Below are positions 41,341-54,500 of a stretch of DNA of 64,000 nucleotides, in pieces. Position 1 is the stretch's first letter, and every line of letters begins with the position of its first letter. The notes under the pieces are model-generated. The model was not told where the DNA came from and searched no databases. It worked only from the letters and a program-made list of their open reading frames with translations. Source of the stretch: Hydractinia symbiolongicarpus (Eukaryota; Cnidaria; Hydrozoa; Anthoathecata; Hydractiniidae); assembly GCF_029227915.1 (NCBI RefSeq), contig NC_079877.1, forward strand, positions 36,111,851 through 36,175,850, in the 5' to 3' direction. The position numbers were made by a program, and so were the translations under genes.

Positions 41341-44300
41341 GGGTACTTTCTTTGTATACATTCGACTATACGGGCCAAGCCCGGGATTTACGGGAAATCG
41401 CGGGTTTTCGTTTGCCAGCGATTAAACCTCTTTCATTAAGCGTCTCATCAAAAAAGAAAACATTTTTGAGAAGTACAAGTCTCATGCCTTCTGGTGGTGA
41501 AAAAATAATTCAAAAAAACGTTCTGGAAATGAGTTTACTCCCTGGGTACTTTCTTTGTATACATTCGACTATACGGGCCGAGTCCGGGATTTACGGGAAA
41601 TCGCTGGTTTTCGTTTGCCGGCGATTAAACTTCTTTTATTCAGCGTCTCATCAAAAATAAAAACATTTTTGAAAACTACAAGTCTTATGCCTTTTAGTGG
41701 TGAAAAAATAATTCAAAAAATCGTTCGGGAAATGAGTTTACTCCCTGCGTACTTTCTTTGTATACATTCGACTATCCGGGCCAAGCCTGGGATTTACGAG
41801 AAATCGCGTGTTTTAATTTGCCGGCGATTAAACCTCTTTCATTAAGCGTCTCATAAAAAATGAAAACATTTTTGAAAACTACAAGCCTCATGCCTTCTAG
41901 TAGTGAAAAAATAATTTAAAAAAACGTTCGGGAAATGAGTTTACTCCCTGCGTACTTTCTTTGTATATATTCGACTATACGGGCCTAGTTCGGGACTTAC
42001 GGGAAATCGCTAGTTTTCGTTTGCCGGCGATTAAACCTCTTTCATTAAGCGTCTCATCAAAAATGAAAACATTTTTGAAAACTACAAGTCTCATGCGTTT
42101 TAGTGGTGAAAAAATAATTTAAAAAATCGTTCGGGAAATGAGTTTACTTCCCGGGTACTTTCTCTGTATACTTTTGACTATACGGGCCGAGTCTGGGATA
42201 TACGGGAAATCGCGGGTTTTCGTTTGCCGGCGATTAAACTTCTTTTATTCAGCGTCTCATCAAAAATAAAAACATTTTTAAAAACTACAAGTCTCATGCG
42301 TTTTAGTGTTGAAAAAATAATTTAAAAAATCGTTCGGGAAATGCGTTTACTCCCTGGGTACTTTCTTTGCATACCTTTGGCTATACGGGCCGAGTCGGGG
42401 ATTTACGGAAATTCGCGGGTTTTCGTTTGCCGGCGATTAAACTTCTTTTATTCAGCGTCTCATCAAAAATAAAAACATTTTTAAAAACTGGTCTCATGCG
42501 TTTTAGTGTTGAAAAAATAATTTAAAAAATCGTTCGGGAAATGCGTTTACTCCCTGGGTACTTTCTTTGTATACCTTTGGCTATACGGGCCGAGTCCGGG
42601 ATTTACGGGAATTCGTGGGTTTTCGTTTGCCGGCGATTAAACTTCTTTTATTCAGCGTCTCATCAAAAATGAAAACATTTTTGAAGACTACAAGTCTCAT
42701 GCGTTTTAGTGGTGAAAAGATAATTTAAAAAATCGTTCTGGAAATGAGTTTACTCACAGGGTACTTTCTTTGTATACATTCGACTATACGGGCCAAGCCC
42801 GGGATTTACGGGAAATCGCGGGTTTTCGATTGCCAGCGATTAAACCTCTTTCATTAAGCGTCTCATCAAAAATGAAAACATTTTTGAGAACTACAAGTTT
42901 CATGCCTTCTAGTGGTGAAAAAATAATTTAAAAAAACGTTCGGGAAATGAGTTTACATCCTGCGTACTTTCTTTGTATACATTCGACTATACGGGCCTAG
43001 CTCGGGATTTACGGGAAATCGCGTGTTTTAATTTGCCGGCGATTAAACCTCTTTCATTAAGCGTCTCATCAAAAATGAAAACATTTTTGAAAACTACAAG
43101 TCTCATGCGTCTTAGTGGCGAAAGAATAATTTAAAAAATCGTTCTGGAAATGAGTTTACTCCCTGAGTACTTTCTTTGTATTCTTTTGACTATACGGGCC
43201 GAGTCCCGGATTTACGGGAAATCAATGGTTTTCGTTTGCCGGCGATTAAACTTCTTTTATTCAGCGTCTCATCAAAAATAAAAACATTTTTGAAAACTAC
43301 AAGTCTCATGCGTTTTAGTGGTGAAAAAATAATTTAAAAAATCGTTCGAGAAATGAGTTTACTTCCTGGGTACTTTCTCTGTATACTTTTGACTTTACGG
43401 GGCGAGCCCGTGATTTACGGGAAATAGCGGGTTTTCGTTTGCCGGCGATTAAACTTCTTTTATTCAGCGTCTCATCAAAAATAAAAACATTTTTGAGAAC
43501 TACAAGTCTCATGCGTTTTAGTGTTTAAAAAATAATTTAAAAAATCGTTCGGGAAATGAGTTTACTCCCTGGGTACTTTCTTTGTATACCTTTGGCTATA
43601 CGAGCCGAGTCAGGGATTTACGGGAATTCGCGGGTTTTCATTTGCCGGCGATTAAACTTCTTTTATTCAGCGTCTCATCAAAAATGAAAACATTTTTGAA
43701 AACTACAAGTCTCATGCCTTCTAGTAGTAAAAAAATAATTTAAAAAAACGTTCGGGAAATGAGTTCACTCCCTGGGTACTTTCTTTGTATATATTCGACT
43801 ATACGGGCCTAGCTCGGGACTTACGGGAAATCGCTAGTTTTCGTTTGCCGGCGATTAAACCTCTTTTATTAAGCGTCTCATCAAAAATGAAAACATTTTT
43901 GAAAACTACAAGTCTCATGCGTTTTAGTGGCGAAAAAATAATTTAAAAAATCGTTCTGGAAATGAGTTTACTCCCTGAGTACTTTCTTTGTATACTTTTG
44001 ACTATACGGGCCGAGTCCCGGATTTACGGGAAATCGCTGGTTTTCGTTTAGCGGCGATTAAACTTCTTTTATTCAGCGTCTCATCAAAAATGAAAACATT
44101 CCTGAAAACTACAAGTCTCATGCGTTTTAGTGGTGAGAAAATAATTTAAAAAATCGTTCGGGAAATGAGTTTACTCCCTGCGTACTTTCTTTGTATACTT
44201 TTGACTATACGGGCCGAGTCCGGGATTTACGGGAAATCGCGGGTTTTCGTTTGCCGGCGATTAAACTTCTTTTATTCACCGTCTCATCAAAAATGAAAAC

Positions 44301-44760
44301 ATTTTTGAAAACTACAAGTCTCATGCGTTTTAGTGGTAAAAAGATGATTTAAAAAATCGTTCTGGAAATGAGTTTACTCACAGGGTACTTTCTTTGTATA
44401 CATTCGACTATACGGGCCAAGCCCGGGATTTACGGCAAAACGCGGGTTTTCGTTTGCCGGCGATTAAACGTATTTCATTTAGCGTCTCATCAAAAATGAA
44501 AACATTTTTAAAAACTACAAGTCTCATGCGTTTTGGTGGTGAAAAAGTAATTTTAAAAATCGTTCAGGAAATGAGTTTACTTCCTGGGTACTTTCTCTGC
44601 ATACTTTTGACTATACGGGCCGAGTCCGGGATTTACGGGAAATCGCGGGTTTTCGTTTGCCGGCGATTAAACTTCTTTTATTCAGCGTCTCATCAAAAAT
44701 GAAAACATTTTTGAAAACTACAAGTCTCATGCGTTTTAGTGGTAAAAAGATGATTTAAAA
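41341..44760 (+). repeat. Satellite stretch, heterogeneous monomers
   Basis: About 17 monomers with mixed variants, including two with a 3-bp loss in the AAACTGGTCTC segment and frequent CTAGTAGTGAAA variants. I see no clear multi-monomer unit repeated within this stretch, although pieces resemble both neighbouring blocks. Confidence 0.5.
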
Positions 44761-47700
44761 AATCGTTCTGGAAATGAGTTTACTCACAGGGTACTTTCTT
44801 TGTATACATTCGACTATACGGGCCAAGCCCGGGATTTACGGCAAAACGCGGGTTTTCGTTTGCCGGCGATTAAACCTCTTTCATTTAGCGTCTCATAAAT
44901 AATGAAAACATTTTTGAATATTACAAGTCTCATTAGTTCTTGTGGTGCAGAAATAAGTTGAAAAATCGTTCGGGAAATGAGTTTACTCCCTTGGTACTTT
45001 CTCTGCATACTTTTGACTATACGGGCCGAGTCCGGGATTTACGGGAAATCGCGGGTTTTCGTTTGCCGGCGATTAAACTTCTTTTATTCAGCGTTTCATC
45101 AAAAATAAAAACATTTTTGAAAACTACAAGTCTCATGCGATTTAGTGTTTAAAAAATAATTTAAAAAATCGTTCGGGAAATGAGTTTACTCCCTGGGTAC
45201 TTTCTTTGTATACCTTTGGCTATACGGACCGAGTCCGGGATTTACGGGAATTCGCGGGTTTTCGTTTGCCGGCGATTAAACTTCTTTTATTCAGCGTCTC
45301 ATCAAAAATGAAAACATTTTTGAAAACTACAAGTCTCATGCCTTCTAGTAGTGAAAAAATAATTTAAAAAAACGTTCGGGAAATGAGTTTACTCCCTGGG
45401 TACTTTCTTTGTATATATTCGACTATACGGGCCTAGCTCGGGACTTACGGGAAATCGCTAGTTTTCGTTTGCCGGCGATTAAACCTCTTTTATTAAGCGT
45501 CTCATCAAAAATGAAAACAATTTTGAAAACTACAGGTCTCATGCGTTTTAGTGATGAAAAAATAATTTAAAAAATCGTTCGGGAAATGAGTTTACTCCCT
45601 GAGTACTTTCTTTGTATACTTTTGACTATACGGGCCGAGTCCCGGATTTACGGGAAATCGCTGGTTTTCGTTTAGCGGCGATTAAACTTCTTTTATTCAG
45701 CGTCTCATCAAAAATGAAAACATTCCTGAAAACTACAAGTATCATGCGTTTTAGTGTTTAAAAAATAATTTAAAAAATCGTTCGGGAAATGAGTTTACTC
45801 CCTGGGTACTTTCTTTGTATACCTTTGGCTATACGGACCGAGTCCGGGATTTACGGGAATTCGCGGGTTTTCGTTTGCCGGCGATTAAACTTCTTTTATT
45901 CAGCGTCTCATCAAAAATGAAAACATTTTTGAAAACTACAAGTCTCATGCCTTCTAGTAGTGAAAAAATAATTTAAAAAAACGTTCGGGAAATGAGTTTA
46001 CTCCCTGGGTACTTTCTTTGTATATATTCGACTATACGGGCCTAGCTCGGGACTTACGGGAAATCGCTAGTTTTCGTTTGCCGGCGATTAAACCTTTTTT
46101 ATTAAGCGTCTCATCAAAAATGAAAACATTTTTGAAAACTACAAGTCTCATGCGTTTTAGTGGCGAAAAAATTATTTAAAAAATCGTTCTGGAAATGAGT
46201 TTACTCCCTGGGTACTTTCTTTGTATACTTTTGACTATACGGGCCAAGTCCGGGATTTACGGGAAATCGCGGGTTTTCGTTTGCCGGCGATTAAACTTCT
46301 TTTATTCAGCGTCTCATCAAAAACGAAAACATTTTTGAAAACTACAAGTCTCATGCGTTTTAGTGGTAAAAAGATGATTTAAAAAATCGTTCTGGAAATG
46401 AGTTTACTCACAGGGTACTTTCTTTGTATACATTCGACTATACGGGCCAAGCCCGGAATTTACGGCAAAACGCGGGTTTTCGTTTGCCGGCGATTAAACC
46501 TCTTTCATTTAGCGTCTCATAAAAAATGAAAACATTTTTGAATATTACAAGTCTCATTAGTTCTTGTGGTGCAGAAATAAGTTGAAAAATCGTTCGGGAA
46601 ATGAGTTTACTCCCTTGGTACTTTCTCTGCATACTTTTGACTATACGGGCCGAGTCCGGGATTTACGGGAAATCGCGGGTTTTCGTTTGCCGGCGATTAA
46701 ACTTCTTTTATTCAGCGTTTCATCAAAAATAAAAACATTTTTGAAAACTACAAGTCTCATGCGATTTAGTGTTTAAAAAATAATTTAAAAAATCGTTCGG
46801 GAAATGAGTTTACTCCCTGGGTACTTTCTTTGTATACCTTTGGCTATACGGACCGAGTCCGGGATTTACGGGAATTCGCGGGTTTTCGTTTGCCGGCGAT
46901 TAAACTTCTTTTATTCAGCGTCTCATCAAAAATGAAAACATTCCTGAAAACTACAAGTATCATGCGTTTTAGTGTTTAAAAAATAATTTAAAAAATCGTT
47001 CGGGAAATGAGTTTACTCCCTGGGTACTTTCTTTGTATACCTTTAGCTATACGGACCGAGTCCGGGATTTACAGGAATTCGCGGGTTTTCGTTTGCCGGC
47101 GATTAAACTTCTTTTATTCAGCGTCTCATCAAAAATGAAAACATTTTTGAAAACTACAAGTCTCATGCCTTCTAGTAGTGAAAAAATAATTTAAAAAAAC
47201 GTTCGGGAAATGAGTTTACTCCCTGGGTACTTTCTTTGTATATATTCGACTATACGGGCCTAGCTCGGGACTTACGGGAAATCGCTAGTTTTCGTTTGCC
47301 GGCGATTAAACCTTTTTTATTAAGCGTCTCATCAAAAATGAAAACATTTTTGAAAACTACAAGTCTCATGCGTTTTAGTGGCGAAAAAATTATTTAAAAA
47401 ATCGTTCTGGAAATGAGTTTACTCCCTGGGTACTTTCTTTGTATACTTTTGACTATACGGGCCAAGTCCGGGATTTACGGGAAATCGCGGGTTTTCGTTT
47501 GCCGGCGATTAAACTTCTTTTATTCAGCGTCTCATCAAAAACGAAAACATTTTTGAAAACTACAAGTCTCATGCGTTTTAGTGGTAAAAAGATGATTTAA
47601 AAAATCGTTCTGGAAATGAGTTTACTCACAGGGTACTTTCTTTGTATACATTCGACTATACGGGCCAAGCCCGGAATTTACGGCAAAACGCGGGTTTTCG

Positions 47701-48530
47701 TTTGCCGGCGATTAAACCTCTTTCATTTAGCGTCTCATAAAAAATGAAAACATTTTTGAATATTACAAGTCTCATTAGTTCTTGTGGTGCAGAAATAAGT
47801 TGAAAAATCGTTCGGGAAATGAGTTTACTCCCTTGGTACTTTCTCTGCATACTTTTGACTATACGGGCCGAGTCCGGGATTTACGGGAAATCGCGGGTTT
47901 TCGTTTGCCGGCGATTAAACTTCTTTTATTCAGCGTTTCATCAAAAATAAAAACATTTTTGAAAACTACAAGTCTCATACGATTTAGTGTTTAAAAAATA
48001 ATTTAAAAAATCGTTCGGGAAATGAGTTTACTCCCTGGGTACTTTCTTTGTATACCTTTGGCTATACGGACCGAGTCCGGGATTTACGGGAATTTGCGGG
48101 TTTTCGTTTGCCGGCGATTAAACTTCTTTTATTCAGCGTCTCATCAAAAATGAAAACATTTTTGAAAACTACAAGTCTCATGCCTTCTAGTAGTGAAAAA
48201 ATAATTTAAAAAAACGTTCGGGAAATGAGTTTACTCCCTGGGTACTTTCTTTGTATATATTCGACTATACGGGCCTAGCTCGGGACTTACGGGAAATCGC
48301 TAGTTTTCGTTTGCCGGCGATTAAACCTCTTTTATTAGGCGTCTCATCAAAAATGAAAACATTTTTGAAAACTACAAGTCTCATGCGTTTTAGTGGCGAA
48401 AAAATTATTTAAAAAATCGTTCTGGAAATGAGTTTACTCCCTGGGTACTTTCTTTGTATACTTTTGACTACACGGGCCGAGTCCGGGATTTACGGGAAAT
48501 CGCGGGTTTTCGTTTGCAGGCGATTAAACC
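44761..48530 (+). repeat. 8- and 6-monomer higher-order repeats (1624 and 1218 bp)
   Basis: A monomer with CATTAGTTCTTGTGGTGC followed by AGAAATAAGTTG recurs near 44940, 46564 and 47782, giving offsets of 1624 bp (8 monomers) and 1218 bp (6 monomers). The neighbouring TACGGCAAAACGCGGG variant moves with it. This is the same monomer class seen at 16-20 kb and at the array edge. Confidence 0.8.
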
Positions 48531-51500
48531 TCTTTCATTTAGCGTCTCATAAAAAATGAAAACATTTTTGAAAACTACAAGTCTCTTGCCTTTTAGTGGT
48601 GAAAAAATAATTCGAAAAATCGTTCGGAAAATAAGTTTACTCCCTGGGTACTTTGTTTGTATACATGCGACAATACCGGCAAAGCCTGGGATTTACGGGA
48701 AATCGCGGGTTTTCGTTTGCCGGCGATCAAACCTCTTTTATTAAGCGTCTCATCAAAAATGAAAACATTTTTAAAAACTACAAGTCTCATGCGTTTTGGT
48801 GGTGAAAAAGTAATTTAAAAAATCGTTTGGGAAATGAGTTTACTTCCTGGGTACTTTCTCTGTATACTTTTGACTATACGGGCCGAGTCCGGGATTTACG
48901 GGAAATCGCGGGTTTTCGTTTGTCGGCGATTAAACTTCTTTTATTCAGCGTCTCATCAAAAATAAAAACATTTTTGAAAACTACAAGTCTCATGCGTTTT
49001 AGTGTTGAAAAAATAATTTAAAAAATCGTTCGGGAAATAAGTTTACTCCCTGGGTACTTTCTTTGTATACCTTTGGCTATACGGGCCGAGTCCGGGATTT
49101 ACGGGAAATCGGGGGTTTTCGTTTGCCGGCGATTAAACCTCTTTCATTTAGCGTCTCATAAAAAATGAAAACATTTTTGAAAACCACAAGTCTCTTGCCT
49201 TTTAGTGGTGAAAAAATAATTCTAAAAATCGTTCGGAAAATAAGTTTACTCCCTGGGTACTTTGTTTGTATACATGCGACAATACCGGCCAAGCCTGGGA
49301 TTTACGGGAAATCGCGGGTTTTCGTTTGCCGGCGATCAAACCTCTTTTATTAAGCGTCTCATTAAAAATGAAAACATTTTTAAAACCTACAAGTCTCATG
49401 CGTTTTGGTGGTGAAAAAGTAATTTAAAAAATCGTTCGGGAAATGAGTTTACTTCCTGGGTACTTTCTCTGTATACTTTTGACTATACGGGCCGAGTCCG
49501 GGATTTACGGGAAATCGCGGGTTTTCGTTTGTCGGCGATTAAACTTCTTTTATTCAGCGTCTCATCAAAAATAAAAACATTTTTGAAAACTACAAGTCTC
49601 ATGCGTTTTAGTGTTGAAAAAATAATTTAAAAAATCGTTCGGGAAATAAGTTTACTCCCTGGGTACTTTCTTTGTATACCTTTGGCTATACGGGCCGAGT
49701 CCGGGATTTACGGGAATTCGCGGGTTTTCGTTTGCCGGCGATTAAACTTCTTTTATTCAGCGTCTCATCAAGAATGAAAACATTTTTGAAAACTACAAGT
49801 CTCATGCGTTTTAGTTGTGAAAAGATAATTTAAAAAATCGTTCTGGAAATGAGTTTACTCACAGGGTACTTTCTTTGTATACATTCGCCTATACGGGCCA
49901 AGCCCGGGATTTACGGGAAATCGCGGGTTTTCGTTTGCCAGCGATTAAACCTCTTTCATTAAGCGTCTCATCAAAAAAGAAAACATTTTTGAAAACTACA
50001 AGTCTCATGCCTTCTAGTGGTGAAAAAATAATTTAAAAAAATGTTCGGGAAAAGAGTTTACTCCCTGGGTACTTTCTTTGTATACATTCGACTATACGGG
50101 CCTAGCTCGGGATTTACGGGAAATCGCTGCTTTTCGTTTGCCGGCGATTAAACCTCTTTCATTAAGCGTCTCATCAAAAATGAAAACATTTTTGAAAACT
50201 ACAAGTCTCATGCGTTTTAGTGGCGAAAAAATAATTTAAAAAATCGTTCTGGAAATGAGTTTACTCCCTGAGTACTTTCTTTCTATACTTTTGACTATAC
50301 GAGCTGAGTCCGGGATTTACAAGAAATCGCTGGTTTTCGTTTGCCGGCGATTAAACTTCTTTTATTCAGCGTCTCATCAAAAATGAAAACATTTTTGAAA
50401 ACTACAAGTCTCATTCGTTTTAGTGGTGAAAAGATAATTTAAAAATTCGTTCTGGAAATGAGTTTACTCACAGGGTACTTTCTTTGTATATACTCAACTA
50501 TACGGGCCAAGCACGGGATTTACGGGAAATCGCGGGTTTTCGTTTGCCGGCGATTAAACTTCTTTTATTCAGCGTCTCATCAAAAATGAAAACATTTTTG
50601 AAAACTACAAGTCTCATACGTTTTAGTGGTGAAAAAATAATTTAAAAAATCGTTCGGGAAATGAGTTTACTCCCTGGGTATTCTTTTTGTATACTTTTGA
50701 CTATACGGGCCGAGTCCGGGATTTACGGGAAATCGCGGGTTTTCGTTTGCCGGCGATTAAACTTCTTTTATTCAGCGTCTCATCAAAAATGAAAGCATTT
50801 TTAAAAACTACAAGTCTCATGCCTTTTAGTGGTGAAAAAATAATTCAAAAAATCGTTCGGGGAATGAGTTTACTCCCTGGGTAGTTTCTTTGTATACATT
50901 CAACTATACGGGCCAAGCCTGGGATTTACGGGAAATCGCGGGTTTTAGTTTGCCGGCGATTAAACCTCTTTCATTAAGCGTCTCATCAAAAATGAAAACA
51001 TTTTTGAAAACTACAAGTCTCATGCGTTTTAGTGGTGAAAAAATAATTTAAAAAATCGTTCGGGAAATGAGTTTACTTCCTGGGTACTTTCTCTGTATAC
51101 TTTTGACTTTACGGGCCGAGTCCGGGATTTACCGGAAATCGCGGGTTTTCGTTTGCTGGCGATTAAACTTATTTTATTCAGCGTCTCATCAAAAATAAAA
51201 ACATTTTTGAAAACTACAAGTCTCATGCGTTTTAGTGTTTAAAAAATAATTTAAAAAATCGTTCGGGAAATGAGTTTACTCCCTGGGTACTTTCTTTGTA
51301 TACCTTTGGCTATACGGGCCGAGTCCGGGATTTACGGGAAATCGCGGGTTTTCGTTTGCCGGCGATTAAACTTCTTTTATTCAGCGTCTCATCAAAAATG
51401 AAAACATTTTTGAAAACTACAAGTCTCATGCGTTTTAGTGGTAAAAAAATGATTTAAAAAATCGTTCTGGAAATGAGTTTACTCACAGGGTACTTTCTTT

Positions 51501-54500
51501 GTATACATTCGACTATACGGGCCAAGCCCGGGATTTACGGCAAAACGCGGGTTTTCGTTTGCCGGCGATTAAACTTCTTTCATTTAGCGTCTCATAAAAA
51601 ATGAAAACATTTTTGAAAACTACAAGTCTCATGCGTTTTGGTGGTGAAAAAGTAATTTAAAAAATCGTTCGGGAAATGAGTTTACTTCCTGGGTACTTTC
51701 TCTGTATACTTTTGACTATACGGGCCGAGTCCGGGATTTACGGGAAATCGCGGCTTTTCGTTTATCGGCGATTAAACTTCTTTTATTCAGCGTCTCATCA
51801 AAAATAAAAACATTTTTGAAAACTACAAGTCTCATGCGTTTTAGTGTTGAAAAAATAATTTAAATAATCGTTCGGGAAATGAGTTTACTCCCTGGGTACT
51901 TTCTTTGTATACCTTTGGCTATACGGGCCGAGTCCGGGATTTACGGGAATTCGCGGGTTTTCGTTTGCCGGCGATTAAACTTCTTTTATTCAGCGTCTCA
52001 TCAAGAATGAAAACATTTTTGAAAACTACAAGTCTCATGCGTTTTAGTTGTGAGAAGATAATTTAAAAAATCGTTCTGGAAATGAGTTTACTCACAGGGT
52101 ACTTTCTTTGTATACATTCGACTATACGGGCCAAGCCCGGGATTTACGGGAAATCGCGGGTTTTCGTTTGCCAGCGATTAAACCTCTTTCATTAAGCGTC
52201 TCATCAAAAAAGAAAACATTTTTGAAAACTACAAGTCTCATGCCTTCTAGTGGTGAAAAAATAATTTAAAAAAACGGTCGGGAAAAGAGTTTACTCCCTG
52301 GGTACTTTCTTTGTATACATTCGACTATACGGGCCTAGCTCGGGATTTACGGGAAATCGCTACTTTTCGTTTGCCGGCGATTAAACCTCTTTCATTAAGC
52401 GTCTCATCAAAAATGAAAACATTTTTGAAAACTACAAGTCTCATGCGTTTTAGTGTTGAAAAAATAATTTAAAAAATCGTTCGGGAAATAAGTTTACTCC
52501 CTGGGTACTTTCTTTGTATACCTTTGGCTATACGGGCCGAGTCCGGGATTTACGGGAAATCGGGGGTTTTCGTTTGCCGGCGATTAAACCTCTTTCATTT
52601 AGCGTCTCATAAAAAATGAAAACATTTTTGAAAACCACAAGTCTCTTGCCTTTTAGTGGTGAAAAAATAATTCTAAAAATCGTTCGGAAAATAAGTTTAC
52701 TCCCTGGGTACTTTGTTTGTATACATGCGACAATACCGGCCAAGCCTGGGATTTACGGGAAATCGCGGGTTTTCGTTTGCCGGCGATCAAACCTCTTTTA
52801 TTAAGCGTCTCATTAAAAATGAAAACATTTTTAAAACCTACAAGTCTCATGCGTTTTGGTGGTGAAAAAGTAATTTAAAAAATCGTTCGGGAAATGAGTT
52901 TACTTCCTGGGTACTTTCTCTGTATACTTTTGACTATACGGGCCGAGTCCGGGATTTACGGGAAATCGCGGGTTTTCGTTTGTCGGCGATTAAACTTCTT
53001 TTATTCAGCGTCTCATCAAAAATAAAAACATTTTTGAAAACTACAAGTCTCATGCGTTTTAGTGTTGAAAAAATAATTTAAAAAATCGTTCGGGAAATAA
53101 GTTTACTCCCTGGGTACTTTCTTTGTATACCTTTGGCTATACGGGCCGAGTCCGGGATTTACGGGAATTCGCGGGTTTTCGTTTGCCGGCGATTAAACTT
53201 CTTTTATTCAGCGTCTCATCAAGAATGAAAACATTTTTGAAAACTACAAGTCTCATGCGTTTTAGTTGTGAAAAGATAATTTAAAAAATCGTTCTGGAAA
53301 TGAGTTTACTCACAGGGTACTTTCTTTGTATACATTCGCCTATACGGGCCAAGCCCGGGATTTACGGGAAATCGCGGGTTTTCGTTTGCCAGCGATTAAA
53401 CCTCTTTCATTAAGCGTCTCATCAAAAAAGAAAACATTTTTGAAAACTACAAGTCTCATGCCTTCTAGTGGTGAAAAAATAATTTAAAAAAATGTTCGGG
53501 AAAAGAGTTTACTCCCTGGGTACTTTCTTTGTATACATTCGACTATACGGGCCTAGCTCGGGATTTACGGGAAATCGCTGCTTTTCGTTTGCCGGCGATT
53601 AAACCTCTTTCATTAAGCGTCTCATCAAAAATGAAAACATTTTTGAAAACTACAAGTCTCATGCGTTTTAGTGGCGAAAAAATAATTTAAAAAATCGTTC
53701 TGGAAATGAGTTTACTCCCTGAGTACTTTCTTTCTATACTTTTGACTATACGAGCTGAGTCCGGGATTTACAAGAAATCGCTGGTTTTCGTTTGCCGGCG
53801 ATTAAACTTCTTTTATTCAGCGTCTCATCAAAAATGAAAACATTTTTGAAAACTACAAGTCTCATTCGTTTTAGTGGTGAAAAGATAATTTAAAAATTCG
53901 TTCTGGAAATGAGTTTACTCACAGGGTACTTTCTTTGTATATACTCAACTATACGGGCCAAGCACGGGATTTACGGGAAATCGCGGGTTTTCGTTTGCCG
54001 GCGATTAAACTTCTTTTATTCAGCGTCTCATCAAAAATGAAAACATTTTTGAAAACTACAAGTCTCATACGTTTTAGTGGTGAAAAAATAATTTAAAAAA
54101 TCGTTCGGGAAATGAGTTTACTCCCTGGGTATTCTTTTTGTATACTTTTGACTATACGGGCCGAGTCCGGGATTTACGGGAAATCGCGGGTTTTCGTTTG
54201 CCGGCGATTAAACTTCTTTTATTCAGCGTCTCATCAAAAATGAAAGCATTTTTAAAAACTACAAGTCTCATGCCTTTTAGTGGTGAAAAAATAATTCAAA
54301 AAATCGTTCGGGGAATGAGTTTACTCCCTGGGTAGTTTCTTTGTATACATTCAACTATACGGGCCAAGCCTGGGATTTACGGGAAATCGCGGGTTTTAGT
54401 TTGCCGGCGATTAAACCTCTTTCATTAAGCGTCTCATCAAAAATGAAAACATTTTTGAAAACTACAAGTCTCATGCGTTTTAGTGGTGAAAAAATAATTT